From Lederbergia panacisoli (GTDB lineage: Bacteria > Bacillota > Bacilli > Bacillales > Bacillaceae_C), in NCBI RefSeq assembly GCF_024626525.1, contig NZ_JANJGU010000004.1:62001-126000 (forward strand): a stretch of DNA of 64,000 nucleotides, read 5' to 3'. Position numbers and translations under genes: made by a program. Shown here piece after piece: positions 52,482 to 61,587 of the stretch; position 1 is the first letter of the stretch; the number at the start of each line of letters is the position of its first letter. Below the pieces are notes generated by a model that searched no databases, was not told where the DNA came from, and saw nothing but the letters and a program-made list of their open reading frames with translations.

Positions 52482-53597
52482 TTATTCGACTGTACCTGTA
52501 CTTTTGATGGAGGTTACAACCGTTACATCAAATTTTATATTAGGGTACATTTGTGTCCATTCTTTATGCTTATCACTCGTATGAAGCCTCGTTGCTTTAT
52601 ACCGTAATCCGAATCCTAGCGGGTCGACACTTTCATCTTGGAATCTCGAAAGCAGTTGTAAGACATCTTTTTTCGTTTTTTCATTTGCAAGTTTACTGTA
52701 CCTTTTTAATAAGGAAGGGGACAATCTTTGATTAGATTCCTCGATAATCCCAGCCATCTTAATTTTCATTTGTATTATTGGCTGCTTATTAGGTGCGGTG
52801 ATTATTTTATATTTAACTTTGGAGCCATCGATGCTTACTGCGAATGACATTTTCTTATTTTTTACATTAATATCTAGCTTTTTTGTTTTATTCGCGAGTA
52901 AATTGTATATTTTCGTCTCATTGGCAGAAAGAGTGATATTATTGTTGTTTTTTGGTGCAATGATAGATCTATTAACCATTAACTTTGTTTTATTTTTATT
53001 CGCTCTGATAATGGGCAAGATCGGATCTATTCCATTCTCAACCATTTTTCTTCTTAGATCAAAGAGAAAAGTTGAAACAATATAGGCACTTTCTACTCCG
53101 TTATTAGAGAAAAAGTTGGGGAGCACTAAGGATCCAGCCATTTCTGAAGGAGGTTCTGTTTTTACCACTTTTTCAGCGGACGGTTCACCTACCCCAACCC
53201 ACGATATCATTTGAATATCTCTTCTCCTAACAAGAAGATCAATTACATCTCGCAAATCTTCGTCTAAAACCTTCTTCCCAAGGATTATGACTCTAGAATG
53301 ACCGAAATCCATTTCTTTGTCGAGATGTGTCTTCATAATGCGAAGGGCACTTGCGAGATTTGCACTTTCTTTTGTAACATATGTGTATTTTTTTCCTCCT
53401 TGTCCCCCTTTTTGAGCTCCGGAGGCGATTGCCATCTTTAAGGTTATTATATAAGGTTTTTCCTTGTTTTCTGACAAATCAATTCCAATAGCCATAACGA
53501 AAATTCTCTTATCAATATCCTTAAATCCACAGGAGGAGAGAAACACTAATGAGAGGCAGATGATAAGCAACAGCCCTTTTCGTATTAAAGAACTCAT
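52482..53597 (-). CDS. Spore germinant receptor lipoprotein C (Ger(x)C family)
   Basis: A 371-residue lipoprotein with lipobox LSSCG and the mature start IDKRIFVMAIGIDLSENK, typical of Ger(x)C. The C-terminal YKATRLHTSDKHKEWTQMYPNIKFDVTV segment is also conserved. AAGGAGGG precedes the ATG, which overlaps the stop of the B gene by 4 bp (ATGA). It completes the second germinant-receptor operon of the window. The shortness against the 402-residue copy is normal for the family. Confidence 0.92.
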   Translation of the reverse strand: MSSLIRKGLLLIICLSLVFLSSCGFKDIDKRIFVMAIGIDLSENKEKPYIITLKMAIASGAQKGGQGGKKYTYVTKESANLASALRIMKTHLDKEMDFGHSRVIILGKKVLDEDLRDVIDLLVRRRDIQMISWVGVGEPSAEKVVKTEPPSEMAGSLVLPNFFSNNGVESAYIVSTFLFDLRRKMVENGIDPILPIIRANKNKTKLMVNRSIIAPKNNNNITLSANETKIYNLLANKTKKLDINVKNKKMSFAVSIDGSKVKYKIITAPNKQPIIQMKIKMAGIIEESNQRLSPSLLKRYSKLANEKTKKDVLQLLSRFQDESVDPLGFGLRYKATRLHTSDKHKEWTQMYPNIKFDVTVVTSIKSTGTVE

Positions 53598-54691
53598 ATT
53601 TTTGCCCTCCTTTTAATAATCCAAAAAGAAAGAATAAGAATCATCGTTAAAAAAGGCAAACAATAAAAAAAGTAAATCGTATATTCAAACAATTGGTATT
53701 CACTTAAGGAAGTAGCGGTTGTTAAGGCAATTAGCCAAAAAATGATAATGAAAATAAATGGAGTTAAGTTATTTTCTTTCCACTTGAATTTCTTAATCCA
53801 AAACAAACTTTTTAAAATTTCAACCGTTACGTGCCAATGGAGCAATAAATTTAAAAAAGTAACCGCTAAATAGAATAATAAAAATAAATATAAGACCCGT
53901 TCCATAACTCCATATTTCATCCGTAATGTATCACTTGTTGTAATGGCAGGGTAGACAAGATGATCAATTCTCTCAAAGCCATTCATTCCCATCGGAACAA
54001 CATAGATTGTGAATAAAATCATAATTCCGGCTAATCCCATTAAAAATACATGCTTTATTGAGGATTGAATAGGTCTTGTTGACCAGGCACGATTAAAAAT
54101 GACAAGATTTGCAATTCCAAGAAAAACGTAGAAGGATGCAGTAAAAGCAGAATATGAAGGCAGTCGGTAAATATACGTAACTGCTACCCGAACAAAATCC
54201 CACTCAAAATCTGGGCCAAGAAACGCTTTTGCTATTAAAAAAATAATTAAAGGCGAAGATATGATAAGAATTGCTTCAATGGTGTATAGGATACTTTTAG
54301 TATGCATTAAAATGCCAAATGAAATAAAAATTAAGAAGGTTGACGCAATCCACACGACAGACATATCAGGAGTTAAAAACCTTTTTAGCATAAACGTATA
54401 AGTGATTAAGGCGTTAAGACCAGCTGTAAACCAAACTAAAGCAAATAGGAGCAGAATGGGGGCATGAATCCATTTAGATAAGTACTTTTTCGCTAGTTCA
54501 GGATAATCTTTACCAGGGAATTTATTGAAAAACCAAAGGAATACGTAAATCACGAACATACCGGCAATAACAGCAAGGACCATTGATATGATTGCCCCAT
54601 CTTTTCTTTCGCCTAAAAGGATTTTGGGCACTGAAACAACCATATTGGCAAACATATTAATGTATATTAGATAGTACATGTAACGGTTCAT
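53594..54691 (-). CDS. Spore germinant receptor permease-like subunit B (GerB family)
   Basis: A 365-residue protein with about ten helices of the GerB/amino-acid permease type. The PKILLGERKDGAIISMVLAV segment near the N-terminus and a central LPSYSAFTASFYVFLG stretch are typical. It lies between A and C genes on the same strand, the standard A-B-C order. The second B subunit (39916) is quite different in sequence, so the two receptors probably answer different germinants. Confidence 0.9.
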   Translation of the reverse strand: MNRYMYYLIYINMFANMVVSVPKILLGERKDGAIISMVLAVIAGMFVIYVFLWFFNKFPGKDYPELAKKYLSKWIHAPILLLFALVWFTAGLNALITYTFMLKRFLTPDMSVVWIASTFLIFISFGILMHTKSILYTIEAILIISSPLIIFLIAKAFLGPDFEWDFVRVAVTYIYRLPSYSAFTASFYVFLGIANLVIFNRAWSTRPIQSSIKHVFLMGLAGIMILFTIYVVPMGMNGFERIDHLVYPAITTSDTLRMKYGVMERVLYLFLLFYLAVTFLNLLLHWHVTVEILKSLFWIKKFKWKENNLTPFIFIIIFWLIALTTATSLSEYQLFEYTIYFFYCLPFLTMILILSFWIIKRRAKI

Positions 54692-54753
54692 ATTCTACAC
54701 CCTATTTAGAAAATAATAATTGAGAGGGCTATCATTTTACTATAGTGGAAAAG

Positions 54754-56103
54754 CTAGGTTTCTTTATTTTTCCCTTGTATAAAGAGCTTGAAATAAGCTT
54801 CGCCATAACTTGATTTATTGGCCATCCACATTACTAATCCAATTAATGCGATTGCAAGTCCAGTCATTCCAGCGATGGTAGTAAAAAATAAAATACCATA
54901 TCGACTAACCCTAATGGCAAAACTCATTTCGTTAATTGGAATGACAAATGTAGAAATCGCCACAGCGGAAACGATAATTATCAAGATATTAGAAGCCAGT
55001 GCTGCTTCTGTTACGGCCGTCCCCAAAATCAACCCTCCAACTGTAGTGGCCGTTGCACTAATTGCCTTTGGAAGTCTTATGCTTGCCTCAGTCAAAAATT
55101 CCATCACAATCAGCATTATTAATACTTCGATATAAGAAGGATATGGCACCCCAACTCGACTACCTGCCAAAGATAAAGCGAGTTCGGATCGAAATATTTC
55201 TGGATTATATGAAGTTAATCCGACATATAATCCAGGCAAGGCAATACAACTAAAAAACCCAATATAGCGAAGAAATGAGGTGAATTTAGATACCCAAAAT
55301 GGATGATATTCATCTTCCATAGAGGTCATAAAATCAAAGAATACTGCCGGAGCTAGAATAGCGTTCGAATCGCCGTCCATCATAATAATGACTTTCCCGC
55401 CCGATATATTGTAGCTGATACGGTCGGTTCGTTCTGTCAAGATAGTGGTCGGCAATAAGGAGCGTTTCTTATTATTTAAGCAACGGATCAGATCTGCACC
55501 TGCGAGGATAAGATCTTTATCTATTTCCCTTAATTTTGATTTGATCTGTTTTAATGCATCTTTATTTACAATATCTTCATCATAGAGAACAGCAACCGAC
55601 TGATGGACTTTATTTCCAACAGAATGCATTTCGATCCTCAAGGATGGTTGATGATAACGTTGGCGAATCATATTTATATTCGTTATGAGATCTTCGCTTA
55701 GAGCATATTGAGGACCTTGAATGGTTGGCTCTACGTTAGTTGGAAGCGGAGCATCTATATGAACTTTCTTAAAATCAAACAAGAGAATCGTTTCTTTTAT
55801 ACCAATAATGACGCTTCCTTTTGTTAACTCCACTAGTAATTGATCTTTCGAACTAATTTCCTGCTGGTTAGGCAGGGAGGTCAGATAAGCTTCAATATTG
55901 GTTAATGAAGTCATTTCAAAAAAAGGTTTAATAACAGTATTATGAAGCCTATCTCCATCTACAACTGTTTTAATGTATAAGAGTTCGATTTGTTTATTTT
56001 CGATATGTAGTGGCTTATGTGTAAAATCAAAGGTTGGCTTTAATTTATCTATAATCCAAGGGAAAGTAGAGGAGATTTCCAACTTTTTTGATTTAATAAC
56101 CAT
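54754..56103 (-). CDS. Spore germinant receptor subunit A (GerA family)
   Basis: A 449-residue A subunit, about 90 residues shorter than the other copy because of a shorter N-terminal region and C-terminal tail. The soluble domain (about 1-240) is followed by about five helices with the signature PYPSYIEVLIMLIVMEFLTEAS and RLPKAISATATTVGGL. AAAGGCGG precedes the ATG. First gene of a compact A-B-C operon. No confident sigma-G promoter was recognised in the short upstream gap. Confidence 0.92.
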   Translation of the reverse strand: MVIKSKKLEISSTFPWIIDKLKPTFDFTHKPLHIENKQIELLYIKTVVDGDRLHNTVIKPFFEMTSLTNIEAYLTSLPNQQEISSKDQLLVELTKGSVIIGIKETILLFDFKKVHIDAPLPTNVEPTIQGPQYALSEDLITNINMIRQRYHQPSLRIEMHSVGNKVHQSVAVLYDEDIVNKDALKQIKSKLREIDKDLILAGADLIRCLNNKKRSLLPTTILTERTDRISYNISGGKVIIMMDGDSNAILAPAVFFDFMTSMEDEYHPFWVSKFTSFLRYIGFFSCIALPGLYVGLTSYNPEIFRSELALSLAGSRVGVPYPSYIEVLIMLIVMEFLTEASIRLPKAISATATTVGGLILGTAVTEAALASNILIIIVSAVAISTFVIPINEMSFAIRVSRYGILFFTTIAGMTGLAIALIGLVMWMANKSSYGEAYFKLFIQGKNKET

Positions 56104-56186
56104 TGCTGAGCCGCCTTTGCGAAAACGTGATATTCATTATCATTCACGATTGGCAAGAAATATATGTAAAAGCCTGAACGAAAAAC

Positions 56187-56210
56187 AAAAAAACCGTGTG
56201 AACGGTTTTT
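56187..56210 (-). terminator. Terminator after the Crp/Fnr gene
   Basis: AACCGT and ACGGTT with flanking A and T tracts form a short stem; on the minus strand a TTTTTTTGTTTTT tail follows. Confidence 0.82.
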
Positions 56211-56930
56211 CTATAATCCTATAAGTGCTTGTTTATCAAGAATACGAATTTTCTTAGGGGCTATTTGTTCAAGCCAACCGCGTTGCTGAAACTCCGCTAG
56301 TTTTCTACTTACAGTTTCTGGTGTTGTACCAAGGTAGGAAGCGATATCTTTTTTCGATATGGGGAGTGTAATTGTTTGTTTATCGGATTGGTCAAGCAGC
56401 TCAAGTAAATACATGGCAATTCTTTTTTCTGTATCTTCCGATGTTAAGTTGCTTACTTGAATTTCTGTTCGCTCAAGTCTACGACTGAATTCTTCAAGAA
56501 CTTTTAACGAGATAGCCGGATATTTCATTAAAAAGGTTTGTAGTTCTGAACGCCTCATAATACATAACTCGGTTTTCTCCATTGTGACAGCATAATGATC
56601 AAAAGTAGATGCGGAAAATAGGGCGAGTTCGCCCATAAAATCACCAGGCTCTAAAATTCGGAGCAGCTGTTCTTTCCCTGCTTCAGATAACCGATATATT
56701 TTCACACGGCCCCGGTGAACAATATATAGATGATCGGAGTGATCTTCAGGTCCATATATCTCTTGATTTCGTTCATAGGTTACGTGTCTTGTCGTTTTTA
56801 CGATTTCCTTCATTTCTCCCGGTTTCAAATGATTAAAAATCGGCACCAATGAGATGCAAAGCTGCTGCATATCATTGGCATTCGGATTAAGATGTCCGCA
56901 CTCTCTCAATCGATACACGTCCTCTCGCAT
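56211..56930 (-). CDS. Crp/Fnr family transcriptional regulator
   Basis: A 239-residue regulator: cyclic-nucleotide-binding-like beta-roll (about 25-145; HRGRVKIYRLSEAGKEQLLR, LEPGDFMGELALF) and a winged helix (about 165-230; KKDIASYLGTTPETVSRKLAEF). No Fe-S Cys cluster is clear, although one C-G-H and one QQLCIS are near the N-terminus. A longer reading frame to 56975 begins inside an interspersed repeat and is rejected. The ATG at 56930 has no good ribosome site, perhaps because the repeat replaced the native leader. It lies downstream of the metal ATPase on the same strand and may regulate it. Confidence 0.85.
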   Translation of the reverse strand: MREDVYRLRECGHLNPNANDMQQLCISLVPIFNHLKPGEMKEIVKTTRHVTYERNQEIYGPEDHSDHLYIVHRGRVKIYRLSEAGKEQLLRILEPGDFMGELALFSASTFDHYAVTMEKTELCIMRRSELQTFLMKYPAISLKVLEEFSRRLERTEIQVSNLTSEDTEKRIAMYLLELLDQSDKQTITLPISKKDIASYLGTTPETVSRKLAEFQQRGWLEQIAPKKIRILDKQALIGL

Positions 56931-56945
56931 TTTTTCGGGCTTTAT

Positions 56946-57100
56946 TGTCCAGCTCCAGCACCTATCGACTAGCAAACTTCTTGTCCTTCTCCCTACGATA
57001 AGTCAACATCGATTCGTCCTACCGGACTCATCGTGTTTCCTTTATCGCAAGTCTTAGGCCCTAAAGTTTGTAAGTCGATGGGCAAGGTGCTTCCGCTTTT
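56946..57100. repeat. Interspersed repeat of about 155 bp, copy 2 (inverted)
   Basis: In inverted orientation relative to copy 1, it runs from GTCCAGCTCCAGC to CTTCCGCTTTTC. Its minus strand contains GAAAAGCGGAAGC, CTTGCGATAAAGGAAACACG and AAGTTTGCTAGTCGATAG. It fills the gap between the ATPase and Crp/Fnr genes and encodes the C-terminal tail of the ATPase. Confidence 0.85.
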
Positions 57101-58942
57101 CCCCTTATTATAACGAACGAGACGGACAGCGTTAAGGATAACGATTAGAACACTTAATTCATGAATAAGCATACCTGATGCAAGGAACACTTTTTGGAAT
57201 AACACTCCTATTAGAAGAAGCAATACTGTACCAACTGCAAAAAAAGTATTTTGTTTCATATTTCGTACGGTAGCTTTTGATAGAGAATAAGCATGAGCAA
57301 GCTGATCTAGCTTGTCAGCCATCAACACAATATCCGCCGTTTCCATTGACACGTCTGTGCCTGACCCACCCATGGCGAGACCGATATCAGCGGTGGCGAT
57401 TGCTGGCGCATCGTTTATCCCGTCGCCTGCCATAGCAACATGCAAGCCCCGACTTTTCAATTCTTGAATTTTGGCTGCCTTATCTTCCGGCAGCATTTCA
57501 GCGTATACTTCATTAATCCCTAAGGTAGCAGCAACTAGTTCAGCAGTGTGGCGGTTGTCGCCTGTTAACATATAGACTTCTTTTATACCAGCTGTTCGCA
57601 ATTTCTTTATCGCCTGTGCGGCGTCTTGACGAATCGGATCAGCTATTGAAATAATCCCTTCCACATTTCCGTTTATTGCTGCGAAAATGGCTGTATTTCC
57701 TTGTTTTTCGCGGTTCATGGCATACGTATCCATTTCATTGGATGGTGCAATACCATTTTCCTCCATTAGCTTCCGATTACCGATTGCAAGCTGCTTTCCG
57801 TACATTATTGCTTTTATCCCATAACCTTTAATGACTTCGATTTGTTCGGGTTTAGTCGTAAGTGATAACTTCCGTTCTTTAGCTTCTTTTACAATTGTTT
57901 GGCCAAGAAGATGTTCAGATGCAATTTCCGCCTCTGCCACAATCTGCAAAAGATCATTTTCATTCATTGTATAAGTTTTGATATTTGTTACAACTGGCTT
58001 TCCCTGCGTTAATGTCCCTGTTTTATCAAATACGATTGTATTCACCCTCGCTAATTTTTCCATTATTTCTCCGCCTTTAATTAATACGCCATTTTTGGCT
58101 CCATTCCCGATTCCGGCGACGATAGAAACTGGGGCGGATATGACTAAAGCTCCCGGACATGCAATGACGAGGAATGTTAGCGTAAATTCAATGTTTCTTG
58201 TAAATAGAAAGACGATGATGGAGAGCATGACGATGGCAGGGGTGTAGATGTTCGCAAACTTTTCAAGGAATTTTTCCGTTTTTGTCTTCGATTCTTGAGC
58301 TTCTTCCACTAGCTCGATCAACTTTGCGAAAGTTGTGTCGTCGCCAACCTTTTCGGCGATTACTTCAATATAGCCGTTATCTACGATTGTTCCGCTATAT
58401 ACTTTATCTTTTAGCTTTTTACTGGCTGGCTGTGCTTCTCCCGTAATTGTCGCTTCATTTATAAAAGCGCTGCCTGCCACAACTATGCCATCTACCGCCA
58501 CTTTTTCACCGGATTGAATAAAAACGTGATCTCGTATTTCAATTTCATCTACTCCGATACGGACCATTTCACCGTTTCTAAGAATGGTGGCTTCAAGGGG
58601 AGCCATATCAATTAAATTTTTGATAGACATTCTTGTTTTTTCTAATGTCCTTGCTTCCAGATAAGCTCCGAATAAAAAGAGGAAAGAGACAACGGCTGAT
58701 TCTACATACTCTCCAATAAATAGTGCACCAATAATGGCGATAGAGACGAGAAGCTCAATACTAAAGACCCGCATTCGTAAAGATTGTATAGATTTCATAA
58801 TAATTGGAATTCCGGCTATAATGGTTGATAAGATTAGGAGCATGTCTTTTATCTGACCGAATCCAATAAGATGAAAGACAAACGCTGCTAAAAGAAGAAT
58901 TCCTGTCGCAACAGCTATATTTGTTTTAATCTTCTTCGTCAT
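56993..58942 (-). CDS. Heavy-metal P-type ATPase (Zn/Cd type, CPG motif)
   Basis: About 649 residues. AGGAGTG selects the ATG at 58942 over GTG/ATG codons just upstream. It has no fused N-terminal metal-binding domain; a separate HMA protein is encoded 3 bp upstream. Helices flank the actuator TGEAQP (about 168). IACPGALVI holds the membrane metal-site motif (CPG in place of the commoner CPC; CPG also occurs in ZosA-like pumps, from memory). DKTGTLTQG has the phosphorylated Asp (about 306), SEHLLG replaces SEHPLA, and GDGINDAP forms the hinge. It pumps Zn2+/Cd2+-like ions across the membrane. About 35 C-terminal residues from KSGSTLPID on are encoded by an inserted repeat and are not native. 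Confidence 0.9.
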   Translation of the reverse strand: MTKKIKTNIAVATGILLLAAFVFHLIGFGQIKDMLLILSTIIAGIPIIMKSIQSLRMRVFSIELLVSIAIIGALFIGEYVESAVVSFLFLFGAYLEARTLEKTRMSIKNLIDMAPLEATILRNGEMVRIGVDEIEIRDHVFIQSGEKVAVDGIVVAGSAFINEATITGEAQPASKKLKDKVYSGTIVDNGYIEVIAEKVGDDTTFAKLIELVEEAQESKTKTEKFLEKFANIYTPAIVMLSIIVFLFTRNIEFTLTFLVIACPGALVISAPVSIVAGIGNGAKNGVLIKGGEIMEKLARVNTIVFDKTGTLTQGKPVVTNIKTYTMNENDLLQIVAEAEIASEHLLGQTIVKEAKERKLSLTTKPEQIEVIKGYGIKAIMYGKQLAIGNRKLMEENGIAPSNEMDTYAMNREKQGNTAIFAAINGNVEGIISIADPIRQDAAQAIKKLRTAGIKEVYMLTGDNRHTAELVAATLGINEVYAEMLPEDKAAKIQELKSRGLHVAMAGDGINDAPAIATADIGLAMGGSGTDVSMETADIVLMADKLDQLAHAYSLSKATVRNMKQNTFFAVGTVLLLLIGVLFQKVFLASGMLIHELSVLIVILNAVRLVRYNKGKSGSTLPIDLQTLGPKTCDKGNTMSPVGRIDVDLS

Positions 58943-58953
58943 TTTCATCACTC

Positions 58954-59163
58954 CTATTTTAAGACGGGGTAACCAAGTTTTATAATCGTCTCTTTTAATT
59001 CTTTTGCTGTTACAAGGTTTTCGTCATATTCCGTTTTTACTTTGCTTGAATGAAATAATACTTTCGCTTCTTTTACACCTTTTTGTTTTTTTAAAGCTGT
59101 TTCAATTTTTTTTATGCATGAAGGACAAGAAAGAGTTTCCAATTGAAATTTTATCGTGGTCAT
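58954..59163 (-). CDS. Heavy-metal-associated (HMA) domain protein
   Basis: A 69-residue ferredoxin-like fold with the metal-binding motif LSCPSC (usual MxCxxC pattern, Met replaced). It lies directly upstream of the ATPase, so the pair seems to be a split version of the fused CadA/ZntA architecture. It probably delivers or senses the transported ion. GGGGGCGG precedes the ATG. Confidence 0.9.
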   Translation of the reverse strand: MTTIKFQLETLSCPSCIKKIETALKKQKGVKEAKVLFHSSKVKTEYDENLVTAKELKETIIKLGYPVLK

Positions 59164-59421
59164 GTAAACCGCCCCCTAAATGATTTTTGGTTTGTTTCTG
59201 TCTTCATTATAAAATCGTTCTTGACTCACTTCCTTGACGTGTATCAAGTTTGGCTAAAATTTTTCATATTTAACATTCAGTTGACATTAAGGTGAAAAGG
59301 TGCACGAAAACAGCATGTTTTAGTAAAATAATTTTAAATCCAACCTTTTCCTCTGGATTTTTTTGAAATTAGCAGTATAATATTTACGTTGTTTTGAAAT
59401 TTAAAGTAAGGAGTGTTTTAG

Positions 59422-61347
59422 TTGGAAAGACTTAAAAAATTAGAAGTAAGTCTTCATGACAAAAACTTCCAATTCTTCCTAGTAGCTGTTTTCCTCTTTT
59501 GGATTAAAACGTATATAACGTATAGAATAGAATTTAATTTAGGAATCGATAATGAATTGCAACAGTTTTTGCTATTCATTAATCCAATCAGTTCCGCATT
59601 GTTCTTTCTCGGATTATCTTTTTTGAGTAAGAAGAAACGGTGGGGAGCGATATTAGTTGGAATTGAATTTTTGATGTCCTTTTGGCTATATGCGAATGTC
59701 GTGTATTACCGGTTTTTTGATGACTTTATTACGTTGCCGGTCATTTCGCAGCTAAAAGTAAATGGAGGCCAATCAGAAAGTGCTCTTTCATTGATGTCGC
59801 CATTAGATATTTTTTATTTTACCGATACAATCATTCTCGTATTATTGCTTGCTTTTAAAGTCATTTCTTTGAAGGCTCGTTCAAATAGGAAAGTTGCACT
59901 AGTACCTCTTGTCGCAGCTATTGCCATCTTTATGGTTAATTTATCTTTAGCTGAAGCGGATCGTCCTGAATTGCTTACAAGATCTTTTGACCGCAACTAT
60001 ATCGTAAAATATTTGGGGATTAATAACTTTTCGATTTATGATGGAATTCAAAGTACAAGATCATCGATTCAAAGAACGTTTGCGAGCAGCGATGATTTAA
60101 CAGAGATTGAAAATAATATAAAAGCAAATTTTGCTAAACCGAATACTGACTATTTTGGTAAGGCAAAAGGGATGAATGTTATCTATATTTCGCTTGAATC
60201 GCTGCAGTCTTTTATCATTGATTACAAATTGGACGGACAGGAAGTTACACCATTTTTAAACTCACTGGCTCGTACTGGTGAAGCTTATTATTTCGATAAC
60301 TTTTTTCACCAAACGGGACAAGGCAAGACATCCGACGCAGAGTTCATGATGGAGAATTCTTTATATCCTTTATCACAAGGGTCTGTTTTTATTAATAAAG
60401 CGCAAAACACTTACCAGTCAGGTTCTGCTATCATGAAACCAATGGGATATACATCCGCCACTTTCCATGGAAACTATAAAACATTTTGGAACCGGAATGA
60501 AATGTATAAGGCCTTTGGTGTTGATCAATTTTTCGATGCAACTTATTACAGCATGACTCCGGAAAATGTTAAGAACTATGGGATGAAGGATAAACCATTT
60601 TTAGAAGAATCAATGCCTTTATTGGAATCATTGCCACAACCGTTTTATTCGAAATTTATATTGCTCTCGAATCACTTCCCGTTCAAAATGGACGAAGGGG
60701 ATACGTATTTCCCAGCTGGTGATTTTGGCGATAAAGTAGTGAATCAATACTTTCAATCCGCCAACTATATGGATCAAGCGTTGGAGCAATTTTTCAATGA
60801 TTTAAAGGCTTCTGGTTTGTATGACAATACAGTAATAGTGATGTACGGAGATCATTACGGAATTTCAGAAAACCATAATGATGCAATGGCCCAGGTGATG
60901 GGAGAAGAAATCACACCATTTAAAAATGCCCAGCTGCAAAGAGTGCCGCTCTTTATTCATGTACCTGGACAACAAGGTAAAGTCATTCATAAATATAGTG
61001 GAGAAGTAGACGTCATGCCTACTGTCCTTCATTTATTAGGTGTCAATACGAATGATTATTTACAAATAGGGAATGACATCCTATCTTCTGAATATAAGGA
61101 ATTGGTTCCTTTCCGCAATGGAGACTTTGTTTCACCTGAAGTAACGCAAGTGAATGGAAACTGCTATTCAACAGATACAGGAGAAGAATTGGATATACAG
61201 GCTTGTGAATCATCCGATCATATTACCAAAGAGAAATTGGAAATATCAGACCGGATCGTCACAAAAGATTTACTGAGATTTTATCAACCGGAAGGATTTG
61301 TTCCGGTGAATCCAGAAGACTATCAATATAACAATAATGAAAGATAA
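59422..61347 (+). CDS. LTA synthase family protein (sulfatase-type)
   Basis: A 641-residue polytopic enzyme starting at TTG (59422), with AAGGAGTG. Five N-terminal helices (about 1-180) are followed by an extracellular sulfatase-like domain. Catalytic motifs match LtaS: Glu259 in YISLES, Thr303 in GKTSDAE (nucleophile) and Asp477-His478 in VMYGDHYG, with positions close to those in S. aureus LtaS. It should transfer glycerol-phosphate from phosphatidylglycerol to the growing lipoteichoic acid chain or its primer. Bacillus has several paralogues (LtaS, YfnI, YqgS, YvgJ), and I cannot tell which this is. It is monocistronic. Confidence 0.92.
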   Translation: MERLKKLEVSLHDKNFQFFLVAVFLFWIKTYITYRIEFNLGIDNELQQFLLFINPISSALFFLGLSFLSKKKRWGAILVGIEFLMSFWLYANVVYYRFFDDFITLPVISQLKVNGGQSESALSLMSPLDIFYFTDTIILVLLLAFKVISLKARSNRKVALVPLVAAIAIFMVNLSLAEADRPELLTRSFDRNYIVKYLGINNFSIYDGIQSTRSSIQRTFASSDDLTEIENNIKANFAKPNTDYFGKAKGMNVIYISLESLQSFIIDYKLDGQEVTPFLNSLARTGEAYYFDNFFHQTGQGKTSDAEFMMENSLYPLSQGSVFINKAQNTYQSGSAIMKPMGYTSATFHGNYKTFWNRNEMYKAFGVDQFFDATYYSMTPENVKNYGMKDKPFLEESMPLLESLPQPFYSKFILLSNHFPFKMDEGDTYFPAGDFGDKVVNQYFQSANYMDQALEQFFNDLKASGLYDNTVIVMYGDHYGISENHNDAMAQVMGEEITPFKNAQLQRVPLFIHVPGQQGKVIHKYSGEVDVMPTVLHLLGVNTNDYLQIGNDILSSEYKELVPFRNGDFVSPEVTQVNGNCYSTDTGEELDIQACESSDHITKEKLEISDRIVTKDLLRFYQPEGFVPVNPEDYQYNNNER

Positions 61348-61350
61348 CTA

Positions 61351-61497
61351 GAAAAGCGGGAGCGCCTTGCTCATCGACGTAAAAACTTCGGCGCCGCGGG
61401 CAGAGATAAAGGAAACACGGCGAGGGACGAGTCGATGTTGACTTATCCTAGGTAAAATGCCAAGAAGTTTGCTAGTTGATAGGCGCTGTAGCTCGAC
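61351..61497. repeat. Interspersed repeat of about 150 bp, copy 3
   Basis: It starts GAAAAGCGGGAGCGCC 4 bp after the LTA-synthase stop codon and ends near GTAGCTCGACA. Shared blocks with copies 1 and 2 include CTTGC-CATCGACGTA, GGAAACACGG and AAGTTTGCTAGTTGATAG. The centre differs (GGCGCCGCGGGCAG) and shows a deletion relative to copy 1. Confidence 0.82.
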
Positions 61498-61500
61498 ATA

Positions 61501-61550
61501 AAAATCCCTCATTGATTCCGCTGCATAACGGATGAATGAGGGATTTTTAT
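61501..61550 (+). terminator. Terminator after the LTA-synthase-family gene
   Basis: AAAATCCCTCATT (61501-61513) pairs perfectly with AATGAGGGATTTT (61535-61547), followed by TTAT. The inserted repeat lies between the stop codon and this stem. Confidence 0.88.
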
Positions 61551-61587
61551 ATTAAAACTGATGTAGATTATTCTAGGTTCTTAAACT

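Noticed and set aside
56931-56975. A longer N-terminus for the Crp/Fnr regulator.
   Set aside because: The added 15 residues are encoded by the interspersed repeat and do not fit the family.
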